DNA of 64,000 nucleotides, taken from Streptomyces mutabilis. Lineage in GTDB: Bacteria; Actinomycetota; Actinomycetes; Streptomycetales; Streptomycetaceae. Made by a program: the position numbers and the translations under genes. Shown piece by piece: positions 1 to 8,901 of this stretch. Each line of letters opens with the position of its first letter. Positions within the stretch are counted from its first letter, which is position 1. Location: contig NZ_BMTT01000001.1 of NCBI RefSeq assembly GCF_014649815.1, positions 682,001 to 746,000 of the forward strand, written 5' to 3'. Under the pieces are notes generated by a model. The model was not told where the DNA came from. It made no database searches and saw only the letters and a list, made by a program, of their open reading frames with translations.

Positions 1-788
1 CGACGGGCGGGGGCATGGGCGGCCCGGGCGGAGGCGGCGGCCGGGGCGGGTTCCCGGGCGGCGGCGAAGGCGGTCCCGGCGGCGAGGGCCCCGGCAGTCA
101 GTCCCAGGAAGGCCAAGGCGGCCCGGGCGGCGGAACCTTCCCGGGCGGCGGCCGGAACCCCGACGGCACAGGCGACACAACCGACACACCCACGACCGGC
201 ACACCGCCGCAGAACGGCACGACCGCCGACGACACGGACACGGACACAGACGGCCCGACGGACACTGGCACGGACACGGACAGCGCCTCGGACACCGACG
301 GTGGCGCGGACACGGTCGGTGGCGCGGGTCCGGGCAGGCAGCAGGGTGGTGCCGGAGGCTTCGGCGGAGGTGGCGGCATGGGTGGCGCGAGCACCGAGTT
401 GGCCGCCTACCTGAAGAAGCACCGGGACGGCGCCAAGTGGCTGCTGGCGGTCCCCAGTTCGCAGAGCGCCGCCCAGCTCATCCTCAGCAGCGGCGAGCCG
501 GTCATCTCCATGTGGGGCTGGTCGGGCAGCGACAACGCGATGACCCTCGCCCGGCTCAAGGAGCTGGTGAAGAAGGGCGAGTTGCACTACGTCCAGGTCG
601 GCGGAGGCATGGGCGGCGGTGCCGGGCTCAGCGCCGAGGTGACCCAGTGGGTGCAGGAGCACGGCACGGCCGTGAGCGAGAGCGAGTACGCCGCCTCCTC
701 CTCGTCCGACTCCACCACCGGTGATTCCGGCTCCGGTACCGAAACCGCCTCCGGTCTCTACCGCTTGGACCCCGCGGACGTGAACTGA
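1..788 (+). CDS. C-terminal part of GT39-type mannosyltransferase (5' end outside window)
   Basis: The frame is open from the left edge, so only the C-terminal part is present. The first ~120 residues are a Gly-rich, then Thr/Asp-rich low-complexity segment. A conserved block follows (ELAAYLKKHRDGAKWLLAV, later VISMWGWSGSDN and LVKKGELHYVQVGG). This resembles the cytoplasmic or extracellular C-terminal domain of actinobacterial YkcA/B-like glycosyltransferase family 39 membrane proteins, which transfer sugar from polyprenyl-phosphate donors. The multi-pass GT39 membrane domain would lie upstream. A perfect hairpin follows the stop. The family call rests on the C-terminal block alone; the sugar and acceptor cannot be inferred. 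Confidence 0.7.
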   Translation, partial: TGGGMGGPGGGGGRGGFPGGGEGGPGGEGPGSQSQEGQGGPGGGTFPGGGRNPDGTGDTTDTPTTGTPPQNGTTADDTDTDTDGPTDTGTDTDSASDTDGGADTVGGAGPGRQQGGAGGFGGGGGMGGASTELAAYLKKHRDGAKWLLAVPSSQSAAQLILSSGEPVISMWGWSGSDNAMTLARLKELVKKGELHYVQVGGGMGGGAGLSAEVTQWVQEHGTAVSESEYAASSSSDSTTGDSGSGTETASGLYRLDPADVN

Positions 789-806
789 CCCTTTCCGCAC
801 ACCGGC

Positions 807-843
807 ACGACGGCCCCCGACCACCCCGGTCGGGGGCCGTCGT
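807..843 (+). terminator. Intrinsic-type terminator hairpin
   Basis: A perfect 16-bp GC-rich stem (ACGACGGCCCCCGACC and its complement) with a 5-nt loop begins 18 bases after the stop of the mannosyltransferase gene. There is no T-run, as is common in Streptomyces. Confidence 0.75.
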
Positions 844-939
844 CACGCAATCGCCACGCTCCGTACACCCCGTCTCCTACATGTCCATGTCACGCTCGAT
901 TCACCGCTCCACTCCACACGCGTAGATCGGACACCCCAC

Positions 940-1779
940 ATGCTCGCGATACGCCCACGGCACCGGAAAGCGGTGGCCCTCGCCACGGCCGTCGCACTCG
1001 CCGGCCTCGCCGCCCCCTCGCTGACCGCGACCCCGGCCAAGGCGACCTCCGCCACGGCGACGACCACAGCGGCGACGACCACGGCATCGGACTACGACTC
1101 GACGTACTACAGGGACGCGATCGGCAAGACGGGCGACAGCCTCAAGTCCTCCCTGCACACCATCATCAGCGACCAGACCAAGCTCTCGTACTCGGCGGTC
1201 TGGAACGCCCTGAAGGTCACCGACCAGGACCCGGCCGACAGCGGCAACGTCATCCTGCTCTACTCGGGAATCTCCCGCAGCAAGTCCCTGAACGGCGGGG
1301 ACACCGGCGACTGGAACCGCGAGCACGTGTGGGCCAAGTCCCACGGCGACTTCGGCACTTCGACCGGACCCGGCACGGACATCCACCACCTGCGTCCCGA
1401 GGACGTGCGGGTCAACGGCGTCCGGGGCAACAAGGACTTCGACAACGGCGGCAGCGGCTTCACCGACAGCGGCGGCAGCCTCACCGACTCCGACTCCTTC
1501 GAACCCCGCGACGCCGTCAAGGGCGACGTGGCCCGCATGATCTTCTACATGGCGGTCCGTTACGAGGGCGGCGACGGCTGGGCCGACCTCGAGGTCAACG
1601 GCAGCGTGGACAACGGCAGCAGCCCGTACATCGGCAAGCTCGCCGTACTGAAGGAATGGAACGACGAGGACCCGCCGGACGCCTTCGAGCAGCGCCGCAA
1701 CCAGGTCATCTACGACGACTACCAGCACAACCGCAACCCGTTCGTCGACCACCCGGAGTGGGTCGAGGCGATCTGGTAG
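940..1779 (+). CDS. Secreted endonuclease I family nuclease
   Basis: Predicted extracellular non-specific DNase/RNase of the endonuclease I (EndA/NucM) type. Residues 1 to about 36 form a signal peptide: Arg/Lys/His-rich start, Ala/Leu core, then small residues before a Thr/Ala-rich spacer. Catalytic landmarks follow: WNREHVW at 126-131 with the presumed general-base His129, DIHHLRP at 147-153, and RGNKDFDNG at about 162-170 for metal binding. The 279-aa length fits the family. It stands alone between a terminator and a convergent gene. A likely role is nutrient scavenging or DNA turnover during mycelial lysis, inferred from secretion. The upstream Shine-Dalgarno is weak, so the exact start is less certain than the domain call. 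Confidence 0.85.
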   Translation: MLAIRPRHRKAVALATAVALAGLAAPSLTATPAKATSATATTTAATTTASDYDSTYYRDAIGKTGDSLKSSLHTIISDQTKLSYSAVWNALKVTDQDPADSGNVILLYSGISRSKSLNGGDTGDWNREHVWAKSHGDFGTSTGPGTDIHHLRPEDVRVNGVRGNKDFDNGGSGFTDSGGSLTDSDSFEPRDAVKGDVARMIFYMAVRYEGGDGWADLEVNGSVDNGSSPYIGKLAVLKEWNDEDPPDAFEQRRNQVIYDDYQHNRNPFVDHPEWVEAIW

Positions 1780-1791
1780 GCGCCGACGCCG

Positions 1792-3477
1792 TCAGTCCAG
1801 GTGCGTCGGCGCGAACATGCGCAGTACGGCCGGTAGGACGACGACCGAGGGGCCCGGTGCCGCCAGCGCCTTCGCCAGATCCGTCTCCAGGGTCTGCGGG
1901 GACGTACGGACGCCGGGCACCCCGAACGACTCGGCGAGGGCCACGTAGTCGGGGCGGGTCAGCTCCGTCGCGGTCGGCTCGCCGAAGGCGTCGGTCATGT
2001 ACTCGCGCAGGATGCCGTAGCCGCCGTCGTCGACGATCAGCCAGGTGACGTTCAGGTCGTACTGGCGGGCGGTGGCCAGTTCGGCGATGGAGTACAGGGC
2101 GCCACCGTCGCCGGACACCGCCAGCACCGGGTGGGTGGGGTCGGCGGCCGCGGCGCCCAGGGCCGCCGGGAAGCCGTAGCCGAGGCCACCGGCGCCCTGG
2201 GCCGAGTGCATGGTGTTGGGGGCCTTGGCGTCGAAGGCCGACCACGCCCAGTACGCCAGGATGGTCATGTCCCAGAAGGACGGCGCGCCGCGCGGGAGGG
2301 CCTTGCGGACGGCGGCCAGTACGTCCTGCTCCAGAGTGAGCTCCTGGGACGCGATGCGCTCGCGGACCTTGGCCAGTACCTCGCGCACGCGCTCCGGGGC
2401 CGCCGGGTCGGTCCGCTCCCCCACCGTCTCCAGCAGCGCCTGGAGGGCGAGGCGGGCGTCGGCGTGGATGCCGAGGGCCGGGTGGTTGGACTCGAGCTTG
2501 CCGAGGTCGGCCTCGATCTGGACGACCCGGCCGCGCGGCTTGAAGGTGTGGTAGTTCGAGGAGAGTTCACCGAGGCCCGAGCCGACGACGAGGAGTACGT
2601 CGGCGTCCTCCAGGAAGTCCGTGGTGTGGCGGTCCTCCAGCCAGGACTGGAGGGACAGGGGGTGCGTCCACGGGAACGCGCCCTTGCCGCCGAAAGTCGT
2701 GACGACCGGCGCCTGGAGACGCTCGGCCAGTTGCCGGAGCTTCTTCGACGCGTCCGCCCGGACGACCCCGCCGCCCGCGATGATCGCGGGGCGCTCCGCG
2801 CGCGAGAGCAGGTCGGCGGCGACCGCCGTCAGTTCGAGGCGCGGGGGAAGTTCCTCGGGGAAGGTGTCGCCGCCGGTCACCACCGGGATCGGCGTCTTCG
2901 CCAGGAGGACGTCCTGCGGGATCTCCACCCACACCGGGCCGTGCGGGACGGTCAGCGCCGACGTCCATGCCTCCGCGATCGCGGACGGGATCTGGGACTG
3001 GGTGCGGACCGTGTGGACGGACTTCACCACGCCCCGGAAGGACGCGGCCTGGTCGGGGAGTTCGTGCAGGTAGCCGTGGCGTCCGCCGCCCAGGCCGGCC
3101 GTCGGGACCTGGCTGCTGATCGCCAGTACGGGAGCGGAGGCCGCCCTTGCCTCCTGGAGGGCGGCCAGGGAGGTGAGGGCTCCCGGGCCGGTGGACAGGA
3201 GCAGCGGGGCGGCCTCACCGGTGATGCGGCCGTACGCGTCGGCCGCGAAACCGGCGTTGTTCTCCACTCGCAGGCCGATGTAGCGCAGGTCCGACCGGCG
3301 CAAGGCGTCGAACATGCCGAGGGCGTGCTGGCCGGGCAGGCCGAAGACGGTGGTCGCGCCGAGCGCGGCCAGCGTCTCCACGACCAGGTCTCCGCCGTTG
3401 CGGCCGGGGGGAGGGTTCAGTGCGGCCTCCGTCTGGGCGCCGGTCGGACGGAGTACCAGGTCGTGGTCGTGGGTCAC
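1792..3477 (-). CDS. ThDP-dependent decarboxylase, acetolactate-synthase-like; candidate 2-ketoarginine decarboxylase
   Basis: A 561-aa enzyme of the acetolactate synthase/pyruvate decarboxylase fold. The N-terminal ThDP pyrimidine domain has the activating Glu72 ([16 protein letters not shown]), a central domain follows, and the C-terminal ThDP-diphosphate domain has GDGGALYS and VDDGGYG. It is the last gene of an operon with a ureohydrolase and a sodium symporter; its GTG start overlaps the ureohydrolase stop by 4 bases, implying translational coupling. In Pseudomonas the arginine transaminase pathway pairs an acetolactate-synthase-like 2-ketoarginine decarboxylase (AruI) with guanidinobutyrase. 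The same pairing here suggests this activity. Family membership is clear; the substrate is inference, and true acetolactate synthase is unlikely without a nearby small subunit. Confidence 0.8.
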   Translation of the reverse strand: MTHDHDLVLRPTGAQTEAALNPPPGRNGGDLVVETLAALGATTVFGLPGQHALGMFDALRRSDLRYIGLRVENNAGFAADAYGRITGEAAPLLLSTGPGALTSLAALQEARAASAPVLAISSQVPTAGLGGGRHGYLHELPDQAASFRGVVKSVHTVRTQSQIPSAIAEAWTSALTVPHGPVWVEIPQDVLLAKTPIPVVTGGDTFPEELPPRLELTAVAADLLSRAERPAIIAGGGVVRADASKKLRQLAERLQAPVVTTFGGKGAFPWTHPLSLQSWLEDRHTTDFLEDADVLLVVGSGLGELSSNYHTFKPRGRVVQIEADLGKLESNHPALGIHADARLALQALLETVGERTDPAAPERVREVLAKVRERIASQELTLEQDVLAAVRKALPRGAPSFWDMTILAYWAWSAFDAKAPNTMHSAQGAGGLGYGFPAALGAAAADPTHPVLAVSGDGGALYSIAELATARQYDLNVTWLIVDDGGYGILREYMTDAFGEPTATELTRPDYVALAESFGVPGVRTSPQTLETDLAKALAAPGPSVVVLPAVLRMFAPTHLD

Positions 3478-4445
3478 TGCGCTGCCTTCTCCTGGGCGAT
3501 CTGGCGGGACATGATCGTGGTCAGTTCGTACGCGGTGTGGGACGCGGCGACCGACGTGATCTCCGCGTGGTCGTACGCGGGGGCGACCTCGACGACGTCG
3601 GCCGACACCAGGTTGCAGGACGCCAGGCCGCGCAGGATCTCCAGCAGCTCGCGCGAGGTCATGCCGCCGGCCTCGGGGGTGCCGGTGCCGGGGGCGTGGG
3701 CGGGGTCCAGGCAGTCGATGTCGATGGAGATGTAGAGCGGGCGGTCACCGATGCGCTGGCGGAGCTGGTCGGCGACCTCGTCGGCGCCGCGACGGTAGAC
3801 GTCGGCGGAGGTGACGATGCCGAAGCCCATCTTCTCGTCGTCGGTGAGGTCCTGCTTGCCGTACAACGGGCCGCGGGTGCCCACGTGGGAGAGGGCGGAG
3901 GTGTCGAGGATGCCCTCCTCGACGGCGCGGCGGAACGGGGTGCCGTGCGTGTACTCGGCGCCGAAGTAGGTGTCCCACGTGTCGAGGTGGGCGTCGAAGT
4001 GGAGCAGGGCGACCGGGCCGTGCTTCTTGGCGACCGAACGCAGCAGGGGCAGGGCGATGGTGTGGTCGCCGCCGAGGGTCATCAGGCGGGCGCCGGTGCC
4101 CAGGAGGTCGTCGGCGGCGGCCTCCACGGTCTCGACGGCCTCGTTGATGTTGAAGGGGTTGACGGCTATGTCACCGCCGTCGGCGACCTGGGCGAGGGCG
4201 AAGGGGGAGGCGTCCTGGGCCGGGTTGTACGGGCGCAGCAGGCGGGAGGCCTCGCGGATGGCGTTGCCGCCGAAGCGGGCGCCCGGCCGGTAGGAGACGC
4301 CCGAGTCGAACGGCACGCCCACCACGGCGACGTCGGCGGTACCGACCTCGTCCAGGCGGGGCAGCCGGGCGAAGGTCGCGGGGCCCGCGTACCGCGGGAT
4401 TCGGGAGGAGTCGACGGGGCCGCGGGGCGTCTCGTTGCTGCTCAT
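3474..4445 (-). CDS. Agmatinase-family ureohydrolase (agmatinase or guanidinobutyrase)
   Basis: A 323-aa binuclear-manganese ureohydrolase that releases urea from a guanidino compound. The metal-ligand motifs are present in order: [21 protein letters not shown] and [19 protein letters not shown]. The ATG start has an AGGAAGG Shine-Dalgarno. In this family the motifs do not separate agmatinase (speB) from guanidinobutyrase or guanidinopropionase. The coupled decarboxylase and the upstream symporter favour 4-guanidinobutyrate as substrate. Many annotations would simply say agmatinase; both are compatible with the sequence. Confidence 0.85.
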   Translation of the reverse strand: MSSNETPRGPVDSSRIPRYAGPATFARLPRLDEVGTADVAVVGVPFDSGVSYRPGARFGGNAIREASRLLRPYNPAQDASPFALAQVADGGDIAVNPFNINEAVETVEAAADDLLGTGARLMTLGGDHTIALPLLRSVAKKHGPVALLHFDAHLDTWDTYFGAEYTHGTPFRRAVEEGILDTSALSHVGTRGPLYGKQDLTDDEKMGFGIVTSADVYRRGADEVADQLRQRIGDRPLYISIDIDCLDPAHAPGTGTPEAGGMTSRELLEILRGLASCNLVSADVVEVAPAYDHAEITSVAASHTAYELTTIMSRQIAQEKAAQ

Positions 4446-4497
4446 GTACTGCCTTCCTTCTTACGCTTCGTCGCGTATGTACTACTGCTGTCCGACT

Positions 4498-5967
4498 CTA
4501 CTGGTGAGCCGGGACCGCCGGTTCGGACGTGGGTTCGGAGGCCCGGCCGGCGAGGCGTTCGCGCCAGGCGGTGAGGGTCGCCTCGTCGGTGGGGCGGGTC
4601 GTCAGGGAGACGGCGACGTAGGCGGCCAGGGAGGCCAGGAGGCCGTAGTAGACGGGCTCGTTGGCGAGGATGCCGTAGCCCGCCATCAGGCCGACGACGG
4701 CGAGACCGCCGACGGCGACCGCGGCGAGGGCGCCCTGTGCGGTGCCGCGCTTCCACAGCAGTCCACCGAGGATGGGGACGAGGAGGCCGCCGACGAGGAG
4801 GTTGTAGGCGACGGTGAGGGCCTCGACGACGTCGTTGAGGGCGATGGAGATGAGGATGACGGCGACGCCCATGGCGAGGATGAAGGCGCGGTTGCCCTTG
4901 ACCTCGTCGTGCTCGCCCCCGCCCTCCGGCCCCCGGACCGCGCCGCGCAGCCGGGACCAGATGTCGTTGTTGGCGACGGTGGCGCAGGCGATGAGGGCGC
5001 CGGAGGAAGTGGACATCACGGCGGCCAGGGCGGCGGCCAGTACCAGTCCGCGCACGCCGATGGGCAGTTCGTCCTTGACGATGGTGGCGAAGGCGTCGTC
5101 GGGGCTGGCGAGCTTCGGGTAGAGCACCTTGGCCGCGGTGCCGATGATCGCGCCGGCGACGGCGTAGACGAGGCAGTAGGTGCCGGCGACGGTGCCGCCC
5201 CACTTGGCGGTGCGGTCGCTGCCCGCGGTGAAGACGCGCTGCCAGATGTCCTGCCCGATGAGCATGCCGAAGGTGTAGATCAGCACATAGGTGAAGACGG
5301 TCTCGCCGCCGATGCCCAGCGGGTCGAAGTACGAGGTGGGCAGCTGGTCCTTCATCTCGCCGAAGCCGCCGGCCTTGACGACCGCGATGGGCAGCAGCAG
5401 GAGCAGCACGCCGATGGTCTTCACCACGAACTGCACCATGTCGGTGAGGGTGATGGACCACATGCCGCCGAGCGTGGAGTAGGCGACGACGATGGAGCCG
5501 CCGAGGACGATGGCGAGGGTGCGGTTCACGTCGAAGAGGACGTCGAAGATCGTGGCGTAGGCGATGGTGGAGGTCACGGCCAGCATCAGGGTGTACGCCC
5601 ACATGACGACGCCGGAGATGACACCGGCCCGGCCGCCGTAGCGCAGGTCGAGCATCTCGGAGACGGTGTAGACCTTGAGGCGGGCGATGCGGGCGGAGAA
5701 GAAGACGGACAGGGCGAGGATGCCGAGGCCGATCGTGACGACCATCCAGGCGCCGGAGAGCCCGTACTGGTAGCCGAGGCCGACGCCGCCGATGGTGGAG
5801 GCGCCACCGAGGACGATCGCCGCCATGGTGCCGGAGTACATGCCGGGGCCGAGGCGGCGTCCCGCCACGAGGAACTCGCTCTTTGACTTGGCGCGGCGCA
5901 TGCCCCACCAGCCCATGGCCAGCATGCCGGCGAGATAGACGACGATCACGATGTAGTCGACGGCCAT
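4498..5967 (-). CDS. Sodium:solute symporter (SSS family)
   Basis: A 489-aa polytopic membrane protein starting MAVDYIVIVVYLAGMLAMGWWG, with about 13 hydrophobic segments and SSS-family signatures (GGASTIGGVGLGYQYG; SSGALIACATVANND). It imports a small organic solute using a Na+ gradient. The ATG at 5967 is preferred over an in-frame start 21 bases upstream because AGGAG sits just before it. It is first in the operon with the ureohydrolase and ThDP enzyme and divergent from a PucR regulator, so the solute is probably a guanidino compound, arginine or a polyamine. The substrate is inference. Confidence 0.85.
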   Translation of the reverse strand: MAVDYIVIVVYLAGMLAMGWWGMRRAKSKSEFLVAGRRLGPGMYSGTMAAIVLGGASTIGGVGLGYQYGLSGAWMVVTIGLGILALSVFFSARIARLKVYTVSEMLDLRYGGRAGVISGVVMWAYTLMLAVTSTIAYATIFDVLFDVNRTLAIVLGGSIVVAYSTLGGMWSITLTDMVQFVVKTIGVLLLLLPIAVVKAGGFGEMKDQLPTSYFDPLGIGGETVFTYVLIYTFGMLIGQDIWQRVFTAGSDRTAKWGGTVAGTYCLVYAVAGAIIGTAAKVLYPKLASPDDAFATIVKDELPIGVRGLVLAAALAAVMSTSSGALIACATVANNDIWSRLRGAVRGPEGGGEHDEVKGNRAFILAMGVAVILISIALNDVVEALTVAYNLLVGGLLVPILGGLLWKRGTAQGALAAVAVGGLAVVGLMAGYGILANEPVYYGLLASLAAYVAVSLTTRPTDEATLTAWRERLAGRASEPTSEPAVPAHQ

Positions 5968-6164
5968 GTGGGGCTCTCCTTCGCGCACTCTCGGTGGCGT
6001 GTCGTGCGATGGGTGTGTGTCCGGTGGCGCTGCGGGGACATCCGCCCGTACCCGCGGCTGCCGGTGTGGATTCCGGTCCGGGTTGACATTAGGTGGCTGG
6101 AAAGCGGCTGCGAAGTGTACGTTTCATCCAGCGGGGGGTCGCCTTAGTGGAGGAATCGTCCATC
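5968..6164. promoter_or_regulatory. Divergent promoter region, symporter operon / pucR-like gene
   Basis: A 197-bp intergenic region separates two divergent units. A TTGACA hexamer lies at 6083-6088, but no convincing -10 was found at 16-18 bases. The neighbouring PucR-type protein is the natural candidate to bind here. No clear palindrome was recognised by eye. Confidence 0.4.
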
Positions 6165-8018
6165 GTGCAAGGACCGGCCGTCCCGCCCACGCCGCCCACT
6201 CCCCCGGTCTCCCTGGCTGCCCTGCTGTCCCGGGACGACCTGGGGCTGCGCCAGATCGCCGGGCACCCGGCGGCGGACGTCACGATCCACGGGGCGCACA
6301 CCTCGGAGATGTCGGACCCCTACCCGTACCTGCTGGGCGGTGAGCTGCTGCTGACGGCGGGCGTGCACTTCACGGACGCGGCGGACCCGGAGACCTCGTA
6401 CTTCGACGACTACGTCGCCCGGATCGTGGCGGCGGGCGGGGCCGCCCTCGGCTTCGGGGTGGCGCCCGTGCACGACACGGTGCCCGAGGCGCTGGTCGCG
6501 GCCTGCGAGGCGTACGGGCTGCCGTTGGTGGAGGTGCCGCCGCGGACGACGTTCTCGGGCGTGGCCCGTGCGGTGTGGCAGCTGATGGGGCAGGCCCGGC
6601 TGGCCGAGCTGCGCCGGATCTCCGAGGCCCAGCAGGGGCTGGCCGCGGCGGCCTCCCGTCCGGACCCGGTGCCGTCGGTGCTGCGCCGGCTGGCCGGCCG
6701 GCTCGAGGGGCGGGCGGTGCTGTACGGACCGGAGGGCACGGAGATCGCCGCGGCGGGGCGGGAGCCCGGGGCGCAGGTGCGGGGGGCGCTGGCGGAGCTG
6801 GCCCGGTTCGTCTCCGGGCACGCCTCCAGCACGGCCACGGACACCGTCGCCGGCACTCGTCTCGCGGCGTACGCGCTCGGCGCCGGGCGGGGGTTCGTCC
6901 TGGGGGTGGCGGCCCCGCACCGGGAGTCCGGGGACCACACCATCGCCTCGGTCGCCGCCGTGCTGCTCTCCCTCCTCACCGGCGAGCACCGGAGCGGCAC
7001 CGGCGCGGCCCGCTCCTCGGCGCTCGTGCGGCTGCTGCTGGGCGCCCGGCGCGAGGAGGTCGCCCCGCTGCTCGGCGGCGGGGAGGGGGACGGCGGCGTC
7101 ACCCGCTGGTACGTCGTCCACGCCCGCCCGAACACCGGCACTCCCGACGCGGTCTCCGCCTCGGCCCTCGGCACGGCCCTCGGCTCCCCGCTGGTCGACG
7201 CGGCCGACGACGTCGTACGGGTCCTGGTGCCGGCCGCGCCACGGACGGAGGGCGGCGCGGGCTCGCAGCCCGAGGCGGGCGGGGGTGCGCAGCCCGATGC
7301 GGGCGCGGCCCCGCAGGGCGAGGCGGGGACGACCTCGACGGCCGGCCCGGCCGTCGGAGCCGGTTCACCCGACGGGGCCAGTTCACCCGCCGGGGCCAGT
7401 TCACCCGCCGGGGCCAGTTCGCCCGCCGGGGCCGGTGCGGTCGCCGGGGCCAGTTCACCCGTCGAGGCCGGTTCGGTCGTGTCCGGTGCGGCGGGGGCGG
7501 CAGACCCGGGCCCGGGGGCGGAAGTCGGCCGGACGACCATCTCCACCGGCCGCGATCGCCCCGTCGGCCCCGCGATCCCCACCTCGCCGAAGCCGCCCGC
7601 GGGTTCCGGCCCCGCCGCTCAGCCCGGCTGGACCCTCGGCGTCAGCGCGCCCGTCGCCCCCGCCGAATGGCCCGCCGCCGACGCGCAGGCGGCGCGGGCG
7701 CTGGCCAGGGCCAGGGCCACCCGGTCCGCACTGGTCCGGCATGCCGACCGGCCGGCGTTCGCCGACCTCGTGCCGGCCGGCGAGGCCGAGGCGCACGCTC
7801 GGGCGCTGCTCGCGCCGGTCGCCACCGTTCCGGCGCTCACCGAGACGCTGCGGGCCTGGCTCTCGCTGCACGGCAGCTGGGACCGCACCGCCGTCGCCCT
7901 GTCCGTGCACCGCAACACCGTCCGCCAGCGCATCGCCCGCTGCGCGGCCCTGCTGGGCGCCGACCTCGACGACCCGGACGTACGGATGGAACTGTGGTTC
8001 GCGCTGCGGCACCTGTGA
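6165..8018 (+). CDS. PucR-family transcriptional regulator
   Basis: A regulator of about 617 residues. The N-terminal half is a PucR sensor domain (SLAALLSRDDLGLRQIAG; HTSEMSDPYPYLLGGELLLT). The C-terminus is the family HTH_30 helix-turn-helix (ETLRAWLSLHGSWDRTAVAL then VHRNTVRQRIARC). The two are joined by a long disordered Ala/Pro/Gly/Ser linker (about residues 365-480) containing six-residue repeats. GTG 6165 is preferred over the in-frame GTG at 6093 because GGAGG lies 11 bases upstream; this also excludes a TTA codon at 6144. Divergent from the symporter-ureohydrolase-decarboxylase operon, it is probably that operon's regulator, sensing a nitrogen compound. Confidence 0.85.
   Translation: MQGPAVPPTPPTPPVSLAALLSRDDLGLRQIAGHPAADVTIHGAHTSEMSDPYPYLLGGELLLTAGVHFTDAADPETSYFDDYVARIVAAGGAALGFGVAPVHDTVPEALVAACEAYGLPLVEVPPRTTFSGVARAVWQLMGQARLAELRRISEAQQGLAAAASRPDPVPSVLRRLAGRLEGRAVLYGPEGTEIAAAGREPGAQVRGALAELARFVSGHASSTATDTVAGTRLAAYALGAGRGFVLGVAAPHRESGDHTIASVAAVLLSLLTGEHRSGTGAARSSALVRLLLGARREEVAPLLGGGEGDGGVTRWYVVHARPNTGTPDAVSASALGTALGSPLVDAADDVVRVLVPAAPRTEGGAGSQPEAGGGAQPDAGAAPQGEAGTTSTAGPAVGAGSPDGASSPAGASSPAGASSPAGAGAVAGASSPVEAGSVVSGAAGAADPGPGAEVGRTTISTGRDRPVGPAIPTSPKPPAGSGPAAQPGWTLGVSAPVAPAEWPAADAQAARALARARATRSALVRHADRPAFADLVPAGEAEAHARALLAPVATVPALTETLRAWLSLHGSWDRTAVALSVHRNTVRQRIARCAALLGADLDDPDVRMELWFALRHL
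7361..7486 (+). repeat. Seven 18-bp tandem repeats inside the PucR linker
   Basis: Seven head-to-tail 18-bp units of the type CAGTTCACCCGCCGGGGC, the second and third identical and the outer ones diverged. They encode repeats of the type Gly-Ala-Ser-Ser-Pro-Ala in the linker. The unit is a multiple of three, so copy-number change would alter linker length without a frameshift. Confidence 0.9.
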
Positions 8019-8085
8019 AGGTGACCCACGTCCCAGCGCGTGACATGCCGAAGACGCCCACGGGCGGCTGCTACACAATGGAGCC

Positions 8086-8874
8086 ATGCCGATACCCGGG
8101 ACACCCAGCCGCGCCGAACTCGCCGAACACCTCGTCAGAACCCGTATCGCGGGCGACGTCGCCACGCCCCGCGAGAACAACCTCTCTCATTACCGCAAAC
8201 TGGCGAACGGCGACCGGGGCTTCTGGCTCGGTCTGGAGCTGGGCGACCGCTGGAGCGACGAGCAGGACGTGCTCGCGGTGATGGCGGAGCGGGTCGGCGT
8301 CAACGACGACCCGGAGTACCGGCACGGCCAGGACACCATCGACCCCGAGCTGACCGTGGCCGCGCTGGAGCGGATGGCCGGCCGGCTGCGCAAGGCGGCG
8401 GACGGCGGGCAGCGGGTGCTGTTCGCGACCGGTCACCCGGGCGGTCTGCTCGACGTGCACCGGGCCACGGCCGACGCGCTGCGGGCGGCCGGCTGCGAGA
8501 TCGTCGTGATCCCGGAGGGGCTGACGACGGAGGAGGGGTACGTCCAGCAGTTCGCGGACGTGGCGGTGCTGGAGCACGGCGCCTCGCTGTGGCACACGCA
8601 CTCCGGTGAGCCGATGAAGGCGATCCTGACCGGCCTGGAGCGGGAGGGCCGCCCGTTGCCCGACCTGGTGGTCGCCGACCACGGCTGGGCCGGTTACGCC
8701 GGCCAGCACGGTGTCGACTCCGTCGGCTACGCCGACTGCAACGACCCGGCGCTCTTCCTCGCCGAGTCCGAGGGCACTCTCCAGGTCGCGGTGCCGCTGG
8801 ACGACCACGTGGTCAGCCCGCGCTACTACGACCCGATGACGGCGTACCTGCTGACGGAGGCGGGGCTGAAGTAG
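8086..8874 (+). CDS. Conserved actinobacterial protein, often annotated as a phosphatase
   Basis: A 262-aa soluble protein. Recognisable blocks are ENNLSHYRKLANGDRGFWLG, VLFATGHPGGLLDVH, VVADHGWAGYAGQHG and a C-terminal VPLDDHVVSPRYYDPMTAYL. Conserved His/Asp residues in the middle blocks would suit a metal-dependent hydrolase. I recall relatives labelled 'phosphatase' in Streptomyces but cannot assign a reaction. No signal peptide or membrane segment is present. It follows the PucR gene by 67 bases on the same strand and could be read through from it, but no functional link is evident. Confidence 0.6.
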   Translation: MPIPGTPSRAELAEHLVRTRIAGDVATPRENNLSHYRKLANGDRGFWLGLELGDRWSDEQDVLAVMAERVGVNDDPEYRHGQDTIDPELTVAALERMAGRLRKAADGGQRVLFATGHPGGLLDVHRATADALRAAGCEIVVIPEGLTTEEGYVQQFADVAVLEHGASLWHTHSGEPMKAILTGLEREGRPLPDLVVADHGWAGYAGQHGVDSVGYADCNDPALFLAESEGTLQVAVPLDDHVVSPRYYDPMTAYLLTEAGLK

Positions 8875-8901
8875 CCCCCCCCTCCCTCCCCCTGTCGGCC
8901 G

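Noticed and set aside
1792-3477. True acetolactate synthase (ilvB) of branched-chain amino acid synthesis
   Set aside because: No ilvN or ilvC neighbour; it is coupled to a ureohydrolase and a solute symporter.
6093-6164. Longer PucR protein starting at GTG 6093 with a TTA (bldA) codon at 6144
   Set aside because: No Shine-Dalgarno precedes 6093, while GGAGG precedes GTG 6165; the extra residues do not resemble the family.
7361-7486. CRISPR-like regularly spaced repeats
   Set aside because: Units are contiguous 18-bp tandem repeats without unique spacers, and they are in frame inside the PucR gene.
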